Shown here: one piece after another, positions 4,965 to 14,650 of the stretch | Layout: each line of letters starts with the position of its first letter | How positions within the stretch are numbered: position 1 is the stretch's first letter | Source of the DNA: DSNY01 sp016861185 | Lineage (GTDB): Bacteria; Pseudomonadota; Gammaproteobacteria; Burkholderiales; Burkholderiaceae_F | Length of the DNA stretch: 14,650 nt | Direction of reading: 5' to 3' | NCBI GenBank assembly: GCA_030263275.1 | Contig: SZOR01000105.1 | Coordinates: 1-14,650 of the forward strand | Position numbers and translations under genes: made by a program | The notes under the pieces: model-generated | What the model was told of the DNA's origin: nothing | What the model saw: only the letters and a program-made list of their open reading frames with translations | Databases searched by the model: none

Positions 4965-7900
4965 TCACACGGTCCCTCGATCCAACCCGAGCAGCCGCTT
5001 GATGCCGGCGAGCGGAATGCCGGCCCAGGCCGGCCGATTGTCCAGCTCATAGCGCAGCTCGTAGCAGGCCTTTTCCAGCTCGAACAGCCGCAGCAGGCCG
5101 GCGGCAGCCGGCGGGTAGAGCGCGCCCGCCGCCTCGCGATAGGCAGCGACGAACGCGCGCCGCGCGCCCTCTTCCCACACACGCGCATGAACCGCCGGCG
5201 CTGCGCGGTCGGGCGCATCGGCAGCAACGCGTTCGACGGCCGCCGCCGCGGCGTAGCCGAACGAACGCAGCATGCCCGCGACATCGCGCAGCGGCGAGTG
5301 CTTCGCGCGCCGCTCTTCGAGCGAACGCGCCGGCTCGCCTTCGAAATCGATGATCACCCAGTCGTTGTCGCGCAGCAGGATCTGGCCGAGATGGAGATCG
5401 CCGTGATGGCGGATCTTCGCACCCGCGGCGCCTTCCGGTGCGGCGATCGCCGCCGCCAGCGCCTCGCGCGCGGCGAGCACGACATCGGCATCCGCGCGCG
5501 CCGCCGCGGGCAGCTCGTTGCGTCGCCGCTGCAGCAGCTCGAGCGCGGCGCGCGCCTCGTTGCGGATATTGCGCGCCCACGTCGCCGGGTCGTCGCGCGT
5601 CGCCGGCTCGGGCGCGAAGGCCGGTTCGGTCCCCGCGGCAAACGCGACATGCAGTTCCGCCACGCGCCTGCCCAGCGTCTGCGCCAGCGCGGCGTAATCG
5701 CCGAAGGTCTCGTCGGCCGCGCGGGCGTCGAGCCGGCGCGCGACGTAGTCGACCGTAAACGTCCAGCCATCGCCCTGGTTCTCGACGTACGCCTGCAGCA
5801 GCGCGAGGCTGCTCGCCACACCGTTGGCGTCGACGTACTCGACGCTGCCGGCGAGCGGCACGCAGTACTTGAAGCCGGCCACGTCCGTGAGGAAGCGGCC
5901 GATCTCGAGTTCCGGGTTCAAGCCCGTGCGCACGCGGCGATACGTCTTCAGGAAAAGCTGCCGGCCGAGCTGCATCACCGTGTTGCTGCTCGACCCCGGC
6001 GGGCGCGCAACCGGCTTGCGCGATTCGGGTGTGCCGGCAAGCTGCGCGAAAGCGCGGGTGGGCTTGAACACCAGCTTGCCGTGCGCGGTGGGAAGCTCGG
6101 CGCCCGCGCCGATCGCCTCGACCAGCGCGGCGCAGAACTCCGGGTCCTGCGTCGCATCGGCGAGCGCGCCGACCTGCGCCTGCTGGCGCACCTTGGCGAT
6201 CGTCGCCGGCGCGAGCGCGCGGCTGCGCTCTTCCTCCTCCTCCCACGCGAGCGCGAACGGCAGGAAGTAACGCGCGGGTTCGCCGGCTTCGGTTTCGACG
6301 TTGGCGAGCGCGAGCAGCCAGCCTTGTTTGCCGTGCTTCAGCAGCGCGTGATCGGCGAGCGCGACGCGCCGGATCGCCTCCCCCTTCGCGCCGTACCAGC
6401 GCTCGCGCGCGACGAAGCGCGGCAGCACCTGTGTTTCGAACTGCTTGCGCAGTCTTTCCGCCATGCCGATGCGCCACGGCACGACGCGATCGCGGAAAAA
6501 ACTGGACCAGCCGTCGAACAGCACCAGCACCTGCAGATCCTCGGGCGCGAGCCGCTCGCTGTGCCAGTCCGGCACCGGCACGTCGGTGGCCAGGCGAAAC
6601 CAGAAGAATCCGTGCGACGGCAGCGTCAGCAGATACGGCAGCTCGCCGATCGGCGGAAAGGTGGTGCGGCCGAGCAGTTCGACCGGCACGCGGCCGCGAT
6701 ACTGGGCGAGGTCCAGTTCGACGGGTTGCGCCGAGCGCGCGACGTTGGCTACGCACAGGATCACCTCGTCGCCGTATTCGCGCACGAACGCGAGCACCTT
6801 GCGGTTGCCCGGATGGAGGAAGCGCAGCTTGCCGCGGCCGAAGGCGCGCTGGCCGCGCCGCACCGCGAGCAACCGCCGCGTCCAGGCGAGCAACGACGAC
6901 GGATCGCGGCTTTGCGCCTCGACGTTGACCGCCTCGAAGCCATACACCGGGTCCATGATCGGCGGCAGATAGAGCCGCTGCGGATCGGCGCGCGAAAAGC
7001 CGCCGTTGCGATCGCTGGTCCATTGCATCGGCGTGCGCACGCCGTCGCGGTCGCCGAGGAAGATGTTGTCGCCCATGCCGATCTCGTCGCCGTAATACAC
7101 GATCGGCGAACCGGGCATCGACAGCAGCAGGCTGTTCATCAGCTTGATGCGATCGAGATCGTTTTCCATCAGCGGCGCCAGCCGCCGGCGGATGCCGAGG
7201 TTGATGCGCGCGCGTTTGTCGGCCGCGTACATGTTGTACATGTAGTCGCGCTCGCGGCTGGTCACCATCTCGAGCGTCAGCTCGTCGTGGTTGCGCAGGA
7301 AGATGGCCCACTGGCAGGCATCCGGGATCTCCGGCGTCTGCGTCATGATCTCGACGATCGGATGGCGGTCTTCCATCGCGAGCGCCATGTACATGCGCGG
7401 CATCAGCGGAAAGTGATACGCCATGTGGCATTCGTCGCCGTCGCCGAAGTACTCGGCGACGTCCTCCGGCCACTGGTTGGCCTCCGCCAACAGCAAACGC
7501 CCCGTGTAGCGCGCGTCGAGCGCGGCGCGGATCTTCTTGATGATCGCGTGCGTCTCGGGCAGGTTCTCGTTGCTCGTGCCGTCGCGTTCGACCAGGTACG
7601 GAATCGCATCGAGCCGAAAGCCGTCTACGCCCATGTCGAGCCAGAAGCGCATGATGCGGATCACTGCCTTCAGCACCTGCGGGTTATCGAAATTCAGGTC
7701 CGGCTGGTGGTGGAAGAAGCGGTGCCAGTAATACTGCTGCGCGACCTCGTCCCAGGTCCAGTTCGACTTCTCGCTGTCGGTGAAGATGATGCGCGTGCCG
7801 GCGTACCTGTTCGGGTCGTCGCTCCAGACGTAGAAGTTGCGCTTGACCGAGCCCTTGGGCGCGCGCCGCGCGGCCTGGAACCACGGGTGCTGGTCCGACG

Positions 7901-8273
7901 TATGGTTGACGACCAGTTCGGTGATCACGCGCAGCCCGCGCTTGTGCGCCTCGCGCACGAAGCGGCGGAAGTCCTCGCGCGTGCCGTACGCGGGATGCAC
8001 GTTGTGATAGTCGGCGACGTCGTAGCCGTCGTCGCGAAACGGCGACGGGTAGAACGGCAGCAGCCAGATCGTGTTGACGCCGAGGTCGTGCAGGTAGTCG
8101 AGCTTGCTCGTGAGCCCCGGAAAGTCGCCGATGCCGTCGTCGTTCGAGTCGAAGAACGCCTTGACGTGGACCTCGTAGACGATCGCGTCCTTGTACCAGA
8201 GCGGATCGTCGCCGAGCTTCGCTGCGGCGGCGGGGCGCGCGGTGCGCGGCGCGACGGTGGCCGTGACGTCCAT
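4965..8273 (-). CDS. treS: Trehalose synthase-maltokinase fusion (TreS-Mak)
   Basis: The 1102-residue cytoplasmic protein joins two enzymes. Residues about 22-560 are a GH13 trehalose synthase that interconverts trehalose and maltose: DPLWYKDAIVYEVHVKAFFDS at the front, VDGFRLDAIPYL with nucleophile D222, LLAEANQWPEDV with acid/base E264, and FLRNHDELTLEM with D330. From about 590 on is a maltokinase (Pep2-type) that makes maltose 1-phosphate with ATP: WYGAKGE in the N-terminal cap, HHGDLHLGQILL with catalytic D959, and VIIDFEGEP with metal-binding D976. Fused forms of about 1100 residues are known. The start at 8273 is the first ATG after glgE and precedes the homology. It lacks a Shine-Dalgarno, so translation probably depends on ribosomes finishing glgE 8 bp upstream. 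The frame is open far into glgE, but that part is not real. The product feeds GlgE. Confidence 0.95.
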   Translation of the reverse strand: MDVTATVAPRTARPAAAAKLGDDPLWYKDAIVYEVHVKAFFDSNDDGIGDFPGLTSKLDYLHDLGVNTIWLLPFYPSPFRDDGYDVADYHNVHPAYGTREDFRRFVREAHKRGLRVITELVVNHTSDQHPWFQAARRAPKGSVKRNFYVWSDDPNRYAGTRIIFTDSEKSNWTWDEVAQQYYWHRFFHHQPDLNFDNPQVLKAVIRIMRFWLDMGVDGFRLDAIPYLVERDGTSNENLPETHAIIKKIRAALDARYTGRLLLAEANQWPEDVAEYFGDGDECHMAYHFPLMPRMYMALAMEDRHPIVEIMTQTPEIPDACQWAIFLRNHDELTLEMVTSRERDYMYNMYAADKRARINLGIRRRLAPLMENDLDRIKLMNSLLLSMPGSPIVYYGDEIGMGDNIFLGDRDGVRTPMQWTSDRNGGFSRADPQRLYLPPIMDPVYGFEAVNVEAQSRDPSSLLAWTRRLLAVRRGQRAFGRGKLRFLHPGNRKVLAFVREYGDEVILCVANVARSAQPVELDLAQYRGRVPVELLGRTTFPPIGELPYLLTLPSHGFFWFRLATDVPVPDWHSERLAPEDLQVLVLFDGWSSFFRDRVVPWRIGMAERLRKQFETQVLPRFVARERWYGAKGEAIRRVALADHALLKHGKQGWLLALANVETEAGEPARYFLPFALAWEEEEERSRALAPATIAKVRQQAQVGALADATQDPEFCAALVEAIGAGAELPTAHGKLVFKPTRAFAQLAGTPESRKPVARPPGSSSNTVMQLGRQLFLKTYRRVRTGLNPELEIGRFLTDVAGFKYCVPLAGSVEYVDANGVASSLALLQAYVENQGDGWTFTVDYVARRLDARAADETFGDYAALAQTLGRRVAELHVAFAAGTEPAFAPEPATRDDPATWARNIRNEARAALELLQRRRNELPAAARADADVVLAAREALAAAIAAPEGAAGAKIRHHGDLHLGQILLRDNDWVIIDFEGEPARSLEERRAKHSPLRDVAGMLRSFGYAAAAAVERVAADAPDRAAPAVHARVWEEGARRAFVAAYREAAGALYPPAAAGLLRLFELEKACYELRYELDNRPAWAGIPLAGIKRLLGLDRGTV

Positions 8274-8287
8274 TACATGGATTACAT
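8271..8287 (-). other. Start-stop junction between glgE and treS
   Basis: On the minus strand the junction reads ATG-TAA-TCC-ATG-TAATG. The glgE reading ends at the first ATG-TAA. A second ATG at 8278 is followed at once by TAA, whose final A is the first base of the treS ATG. The 9-mer ATGTAATCC is thus nearly repeated as ATGTAATGG. No Shine-Dalgarno is present, so a terminating ribosome probably restarts here. Confidence 0.6.
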
Positions 8288-10298
8288 GAAATAGTCGAAG
8301 TCCTGCTCGCGGTGCACGCGCCGCTGCAGCCTGAACACGTGCACCGGGCAGCGCTGCGGATCCAGGCTGACCAAGTTGCGCGCGCCGTGCCAAAGATAAC
8401 GCGCGCCGGTGACGAGGTCGTGCATCTGGTACGGCTGGCCTTCCTGCAGCCCGAAAGCGGCGAGGTCGAGCGCGAGCCAGCCCGACTGCACGTGGTGCGG
8501 ATCGAGGTTCACCGCGCAGACGATCACGTTCGCGAGATCCGGCGTGGATTTCGCGTAGGCGATCATCTGCTCGTTTTCGGTCGGAAGGAAGCGCAGCGAG
8601 TCGTCGCGCTGCAACGCCGGATTGGCGCGCCGGATGCGGTTCAACGCACCGATGAAAGGCGCGAGCGAATCCGGCCGCTCGCGATTCCAATGCCGGAGTT
8701 GGTATTTCTCCGAGTCGAGGTATTCCTCCGAGCCCGGCTCGCGCGGCGTCTGTTCCATCAGCTCGTACGCGGGGCCGTAGATGCCGTAGCTCGCCGACAG
8801 CGTCGCGGCGAGCGCCACGCGCGCCATGAAGGTGCCGCGCGTGCCGAACTGCAGCGCTTCGGTCAGGATGTCGGGCGTGTTCGGCCATACGTTCGGGCGG
8901 AAGTACTCGCGCCCCGGCCCGTGCGCGAGTTCCGTGAAGTAGTCGGTCAGCTCGCGCTTGGTGTTGCGCCAGGCGAAGTACGTGTAGCTCTGCGTGAAGC
9001 CGAGCTTGGCGAGCCGGTGCATCACCTTCGGCCGCGTGAACGCCTCGGACAGGAAGATCAGGTCCGGGTGCTTCGCCTGCAGCCGGTCGATCGCCCATTC
9101 CCAGAAGGCGAAGGCCTTGGTGTGCGGGTTGTCGACGCGGAAGATCTTCACGCCCTGCCCGATCCAGAACTCGAACACGCGCGCCAGCTCCAGCCACAGC
9201 TCGCGCCAGCGCACGCTTTCGAAGTCGAACGGATAGATGTCCTGGTATTTCTTCGGCGGGTTCTCGGCGTACTGCACGCTGCCGTCGGGACGCCGCCGGA
9301 ACCACTCGGGATGTTCGCGCACGTACGGATGGTCGGGCGCGCATTGAAACGCGATGTCGAGCGCGATCTCCAGGTCGTGTTCGTGCGCGCGCGCGACGAG
9401 CCGGCGAAAGTCCTCGAGCGTGCCGAGCTGCGGATGGACCGCCGTATGCCCGCCTTCGGCGGCGCCGATCGCCCACGGGCTGCCGATATCGTCCGGTCCG
9501 GCGACAAGCGCGTTGTTCTTGCCCTTGCGCTGAAGCTGGCCGATCGGATGGATCGGCGGCAGATACAACACGTCGAAGCCCATCTGCGCCACGTAGGGCA
9601 GCAGCTTCTCGCAGTCGGCGAACGTGCCGTGGCGGCCGCGCTCGATTGAGGCCGAACGCGGAAACATCTCGTACCAGGCCGAAAAGCGCGCGCGCTCGCG
9701 ATCGACCACCAGCGGCAGCTCGCGCGGATACCAGTACGCGAACTGCAGATCGGGATGGCGCGCGGCGAGCGCCGAAAGCACCGGATCGAGCGCGAGACGC
9801 TTCAGCGCCTCGGCATCGCTCGCGCTCTCGGCGGCGCGCGCCAGCTCCTGCACCCACTGCTGCAGCCGATCGCGCTCGGCTGCATCCTGAGTGCGGCCGG
9901 CGGCGCCGGCGACGAGCTGCGCGCCGATGCGCAGCGCAACGCGGATGTCTTCGAGGTCGACCCGGCGCGCCAGATCGTGCTGCCACGACAGGAAATGATC
10001 GACCCACGCACAGACCGTGTAGCGGTACCGGCCGATCGCATCGAGATGGAAGCTGCCGCGCCAGCGATCGTTGCCGACGTGCGCCATCGGCGCCACCTGC
10101 CATTGCGTAGCGCCCTCGCGCCGCCACAGCAGCGCGCAGGCGATCGCGTCGTGGCCGTCGGCGAAACAATCGGCTTCGACGACGAACACGTCGCCGGCGG
10201 CGCGCTTGACCGCGAAGCGGCCGTCGTCGATCTGCGGCGTCACGTTTTCGACGACCGCGCGGATGCGGCCGTCGCGCTGGCCGATCGGCTGCAGGTCT

Positions 10299-10306
<8 letters not shown>
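8282..10306 (-). CDS. glgE: Alpha-1,4-glucan:maltose-1-phosphate maltosyltransferase (GlgE)
   Basis: GlgE transfers maltosyl units from maltose 1-phosphate to the non-reducing end of alpha-1,4-glucan, releasing phosphate, in the cytoplasm. The 674-residue length is usual. An N-terminal beta domain starts with DGRIRAVVENVTPQIDDGRF (12-31). The GH13 barrel carries FAYWYPRELPL, SAWYEMFPRS (about 222-231), YLPPIHPIG and KGKNN. FRVDNPHTK holds nucleophile D392, FLSEAFTRP acid/base E421, and WPNTPDIL D479. Their spacing matches the Streptomyces enzyme (D394/E423/D480, from memory). The start ATG overlaps the end of glgB by 8 nt (ATGGCTGA), so the two are translationally coupled. The C-terminus ends in DFDYFM, 8 bp before treS. 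It is the defining enzyme of the cluster. No key residue is missing. Confidence 0.95.
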
Positions 10307-12230
<1,924 letters not shown>

Positions 12231-12367
12231 GCGTTCCTCGCGACCGCGGCGCAATGGCCGTTCCGGTCGTTCCTGTGATGACCTCGATCGAACCTTAGTC
12301 CGCGCGACCGCGTCGTTGAATTCGGCAAGACCGGTACGGGAATCATCGTAGTTGGTACCCGCAAGCG
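12231..12367 (-). promoter_or_regulatory. treY-glgB gap with a weak candidate promoter
   Basis: This 137-bp gap is the largest inside the cluster. On the minus strand TTCAAC (12315-12320) and TAAGGT (12292-12297) are 17 bp apart, each matching only about half of the sigma-70 consensus. GGTAC and GTACC arms around 12331-12357 could form a weak stem. A GAGGAA ribosome site (about 12235-12239) precedes glgB. An internal glgB promoter is possible but not shown. Confidence 0.25.
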
Positions 12368-14650
12368 CTAACGAAGTTCCTCGCGCGGCGACACCCACAA
12401 CGCGCCGGGAAAACCGTTCCACGCCACGGCGAGCGGCAGTGTGGCGCCGATTTCACGCGTCGCCCCGCTCAGCCGCTCGCTCATCGAGCGCGGCGCGCCG
12501 AGCGGCGACAGATCGACCGCGGTGTCGCCCCAGACCGCCGCCCCGAGCGGCAGTTCGCCGACGGCAGCACCGAGCCCTGCGAACAGGCGGCCGGCGATCA
12601 CGATCGCGATCTCGTCGCCGAGCCGGCGCGCGAAGGCGACGACGTGCGCCGCCTTGGTGCCGGTCGGCTCCAACGGCACATATTCGCCTTGTTCGAACAG
12701 GGCCGAACGTTCGCGCCGCAACGCCAGGCAACGCCAAGTCACCCACAGCTTGGCCAGCCCGTTCGCGAACAGTTCGCGCAAAGCTTGCGGGCCGTCGTTC
12801 AGGCGCGTCGCGAGCGCCTGCAGCTCCGCCAGCGCGGCGCGCAGCGAAGCGAAATCCACCGGCGCGCGGTTGTCGGGATCGACCAGCCGCAGCGTGATCG
12901 TCTCGTTGCCCTGGTAGATGTCGGGCACGCCGGGCGAAGCGAACTTTGCGAGCGCCATGGTCACGCTGTTCAACTGGCCGAACCAGGCGAGCGGCGCGAC
13001 CGTCGCGCGCAGATCGTCGAGGAACAGGTCGCCGTGTGCGCGCGCGAGCGCGCCAGCGACGAAACCCTTCAGTGCGTCTTCGTACTCGGGGTTCGGATTG
13101 ATCCAGCTCGTGTGCAGCTTCGCTTCGCGTGCGCCCTTCAGCCACGCGGCCGACACGCGCTCGCGCCAGTGCGCGAGCGCGTCGTCGTCGAGTTCGCCGG
13201 GCGGAAGCGTGCCGGCCAGAAGCTGGTACAGCGCGTATTCGTCGTTGCGCGAAGGCGCGCGCGCGCCGTCGATGATGCGGCGATGGCGGCGGTTCAGGCG
13301 GCTGAAGCGCCGCACCGCGAGCCGCCATGCCGCCGGCAGCTCGGAGATTACGTTCAGCCGGTTGCGCACGTCCTCCGAACGTTTCGAGTCGTGCGTGCTG
13401 GTCGCAAGCATCGTGTGCGCCCAGCGCTCTCTGCGGTCGCGGCTCGCCGCGTGCCAGGCCGCCACGCGAATGCCGAAGATCTCCGGATCGCAGCCCACGT
13501 CGGCAAGCGACAGCAGCCGGTTGAAGCGGTAGAACGCCGTGTCTTCGATCCCCTTCGCCGCCACCGGCGCGGTGAACTGCTGGAAGCGCCGCGCGAACGC
13601 GAGCGCCTCGCCGGCAAGGCCGTCCGCGGCGCAGCCGAGCAGCGCAGCGTGCACGAAATCGAAGATGCCGGGGTCGGCCGCGCGGCTGCGCGCGCGCGCC
13701 CGCCCGACGGCCCAGTCGATGTAGCGGCGATCGGCAGCGGTCGGTTCGACGACGATGTAGGTGCGGTACACCGGGAACGAAGCGGCCACCGCGGCGAGCG
13801 CTTCGCGTAGCGCGGGCTGCGTGAAGTCGCGCGTGCGCGGATCCGCGCGCGCGAGCCGCAGCAGCCGGTTCGTCAGCACCGTCAGTTCGCCGGCCAGCGC
13901 GCCGGTCATCACTTCGCGCCGGCCGGCGTAGGCGATGTCTTCCCAGTCGCCGGCCTCGCTGCCCACGAACGCGCGCCAGGCGCGGTCGACGCGCCGGCGG
14001 TTGGCCCCGTCGACCAGCAGACCGTTGATCACGGTGGCGAAGCGATACCCGGTCGTGCCGTAAACGGCCCAGTCGCGTCGCAGGTCTTCGTGGGCAGCGA
14101 GGATCTTCTCGACCACGACGTACAGCGGCTTCGGCTCGCCACTGAGTTGCGCGTCGATGTCTTCGGGTGCGACACCGGCCGCGCGCAGATGCCCGCGCTG
14201 CAGCCGATCGAAATACTGCTGCGGATCGAAAAGCCCGTCGGGATGGTCGATTCGCAGCCCGTCGATCGCCTGCCTTGCGGTCCATTGCAGTAGCCTGGCG
14301 TGCGTGGCTTCGAAGACGGCTTCGTCTTCCATGCGCAGCGCCGCCAGATCGTTGATGTCGAAAAAGCGCCGGTAGTTGATCTCGTCGCCGGCCACGCGCC
14401 ACGACGCAAGCCGGTACGCCTGCGCTTCGAGCAGCGCGTGCAGCGCTTCGCCGCCGCCGTGCACGCCGCACGCCGCTTCGATCGCTTCGCGCAGCCAGCG
14501 ATGTTTGACGACGAGTTGCGCGAGCTCCCGCCGCAGGCGCGGCCCGTCGCTGCGCCGCGCCGCGAGCGCCGCCGCGTCTTCGCTGTCGCGCGGCGCAAGC
14601 GCGGCGAACGCCTGCGCGAGATCGGCAAGCGTCGCGCGCGCGGCCGGCCC
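12368..14650 (-). CDS. treY: Malto-oligosyltrehalose synthase (TreY), 5' end beyond window
   Basis: TreY rearranges the reducing-end bond of malto-oligosaccharides from alpha-1,4 to alpha,alpha-1,1, making the end that TreZ then cleaves off as trehalose. 760 residues are visible; with a usual length of 850-950, roughly 100-200 N-terminal residues lie past the right edge. In visible numbering, QAYRLASWRVAGDEINYRRFFDINDLAALRME is highly typical (about 76-107). IDGLRIDHPDG holds nucleophile D135, VVVEKILAAHED acid/base E181, and STHDSKRSEDVRNRLNVISE holds D421 plus the TreY signature. GVPDIYQGNE and PDNRAPVDF follow near the C-terminus. The frame is open to the last base, so the apparent GTG start at 14464 is not real. 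It lies upstream of glgB on the same strand and runs opposite in metabolic sense to TreS/GlgE. Confidence 0.95.
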   Translation of the reverse strand, partial: GPAARATLADLAQAFAALAPRDSEDAAALAARRSDGPRLRRELAQLVVKHRWLREAIEAACGVHGGGEALHALLEAQAYRLASWRVAGDEINYRRFFDINDLAALRMEDEAVFEATHARLLQWTARQAIDGLRIDHPDGLFDPQQYFDRLQRGHLRAAGVAPEDIDAQLSGEPKPLYVVVEKILAAHEDLRRDWAVYGTTGYRFATVINGLLVDGANRRRVDRAWRAFVGSEAGDWEDIAYAGRREVMTGALAGELTVLTNRLLRLARADPRTRDFTQPALREALAAVAASFPVYRTYIVVEPTAADRRYIDWAVGRARARSRAADPGIFDFVHAALLGCAADGLAGEALAFARRFQQFTAPVAAKGIEDTAFYRFNRLLSLADVGCDPEIFGIRVAAWHAASRDRRERWAHTMLATSTHDSKRSEDVRNRLNVISELPAAWRLAVRRFSRLNRRHRRIIDGARAPSRNDEYALYQLLAGTLPPGELDDDALAHWRERVSAAWLKGAREAKLHTSWINPNPEYEDALKGFVAGALARAHGDLFLDDLRATVAPLAWFGQLNSVTMALAKFASPGVPDIYQGNETITLRLVDPDNRAPVDFASLRAALAELQALATRLNDGPQALRELFANGLAKLWVTWRCLALRRERSALFEQGEYVPLEPTGTKAAHVVAFARRLGDEIAIVIAGRLFAGLGAAVGELPLGAAVWGDTAVDLSPLGAPRSMSERLSGATREIGATLPLAVAWNGFPGALWVSPREELR

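Noticed and set aside
4680..8294. A 1204-codon open frame on the plus strand, antisense to treS
   Set aside because: It mirrors the TreS-Mak gene in high-GC DNA, where the opposite strand often lacks stops. The translation is R/A/H/V-rich with no recognisable domain and no ribosome site, while the minus-strand frame shows complete enzyme motifs.
8274..10169. Extension of the treS frame upstream across glgE as one 1734-codon protein
   Set aside because: The extra part is the wrong frame of glgE and has R/A-rich composition. TreS homology starts just after the ATG at 8273, and GlgE motifs occupy this DNA in another frame.
12331..12357. GGTAC/GTACC inverted repeat as a terminator after treY
   Set aside because: Arms of 5-6 bp around a 17-nt loop and no T-run; mentioned only as a weak stem.
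12231..12422. Upstream extension of glgB by 64 codons to base 12422
   Set aside because: It would overlap the treY end, has no ribosome site, and the added residues are not like GlgB. The ATG at 12230 has GAGGAA at proper spacing.

Overview
The window comes from a high-GC proteobacterium, most likely a betaproteobacterium of the Burkholderiales or a close relative. This rests on strong G/C preference at third codon positions, the gene families present, and a cluster of C-run/G-run hairpins of a kind common between genes in that group. No RNA gene, CRISPR array, prophage or insertion sequence is visible. The taxonomic call is inference.

Left part (1-2890). On the minus strand a TetR-family repressor gene is preceded by a perfect 20-bp palindrome lying 7 bp before its start codon. 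Its stop overlaps the start of what looks like an HlyD/YbhG-type lipoprotein gene. That gene loses family resemblance after about 40 codons, where a PilZ-like gene begins and runs off the left edge. On the plus strand follows a DEAD-box RNA helicase (rhlE), read from a TTG start with a strong Shine-Dalgarno, and then a 170-bp stretch of hairpins.

Middle (2890-4200). Two plus-strand genes encode a very small GNAT-type acetyltransferase (98 aa) and glucokinase (glk). Both start codons are preceded, at identical spacing, by the same 14-mer. It looks like an extended -10 element of a leaderless promoter, and neither gene has a visible Shine-Dalgarno.

Right part (4214-14650, minus strand, convergent with glk). 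In transcription order: treY (5' end beyond the window), glgB, glgE, a treS-maltokinase fusion, and a small membrane protein with mechanosensitive-channel-type TM helices. glgB and glgE overlap by 8 nt, and glgE and treS are 8 nt apart. The set encodes the GlgE route to alpha-glucan. TreS isomerises trehalose to maltose, the maltokinase domain makes maltose 1-phosphate, GlgE extends glucan from it and GlgB branches the product. TreY works in the other direction, opening the glucan-to-trehalose TreY/TreZ route; treZ would have to lie outside the window. The GH13 catalytic residues can be placed in all four enzymes, so all look functional. Glucokinase next door would capture free glucose released by trehalose or glucan breakdown. 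The membrane protein suggests an osmotic-stress context, since trehalose is a compatible solute.

I found no clearly new biological system. The most interesting points are the duplicated putative leaderless promoter, the broken lipoprotein gene joined to a PilZ-like gene, the hairpin repeat cluster, and the start-stop elements at two translation starts.
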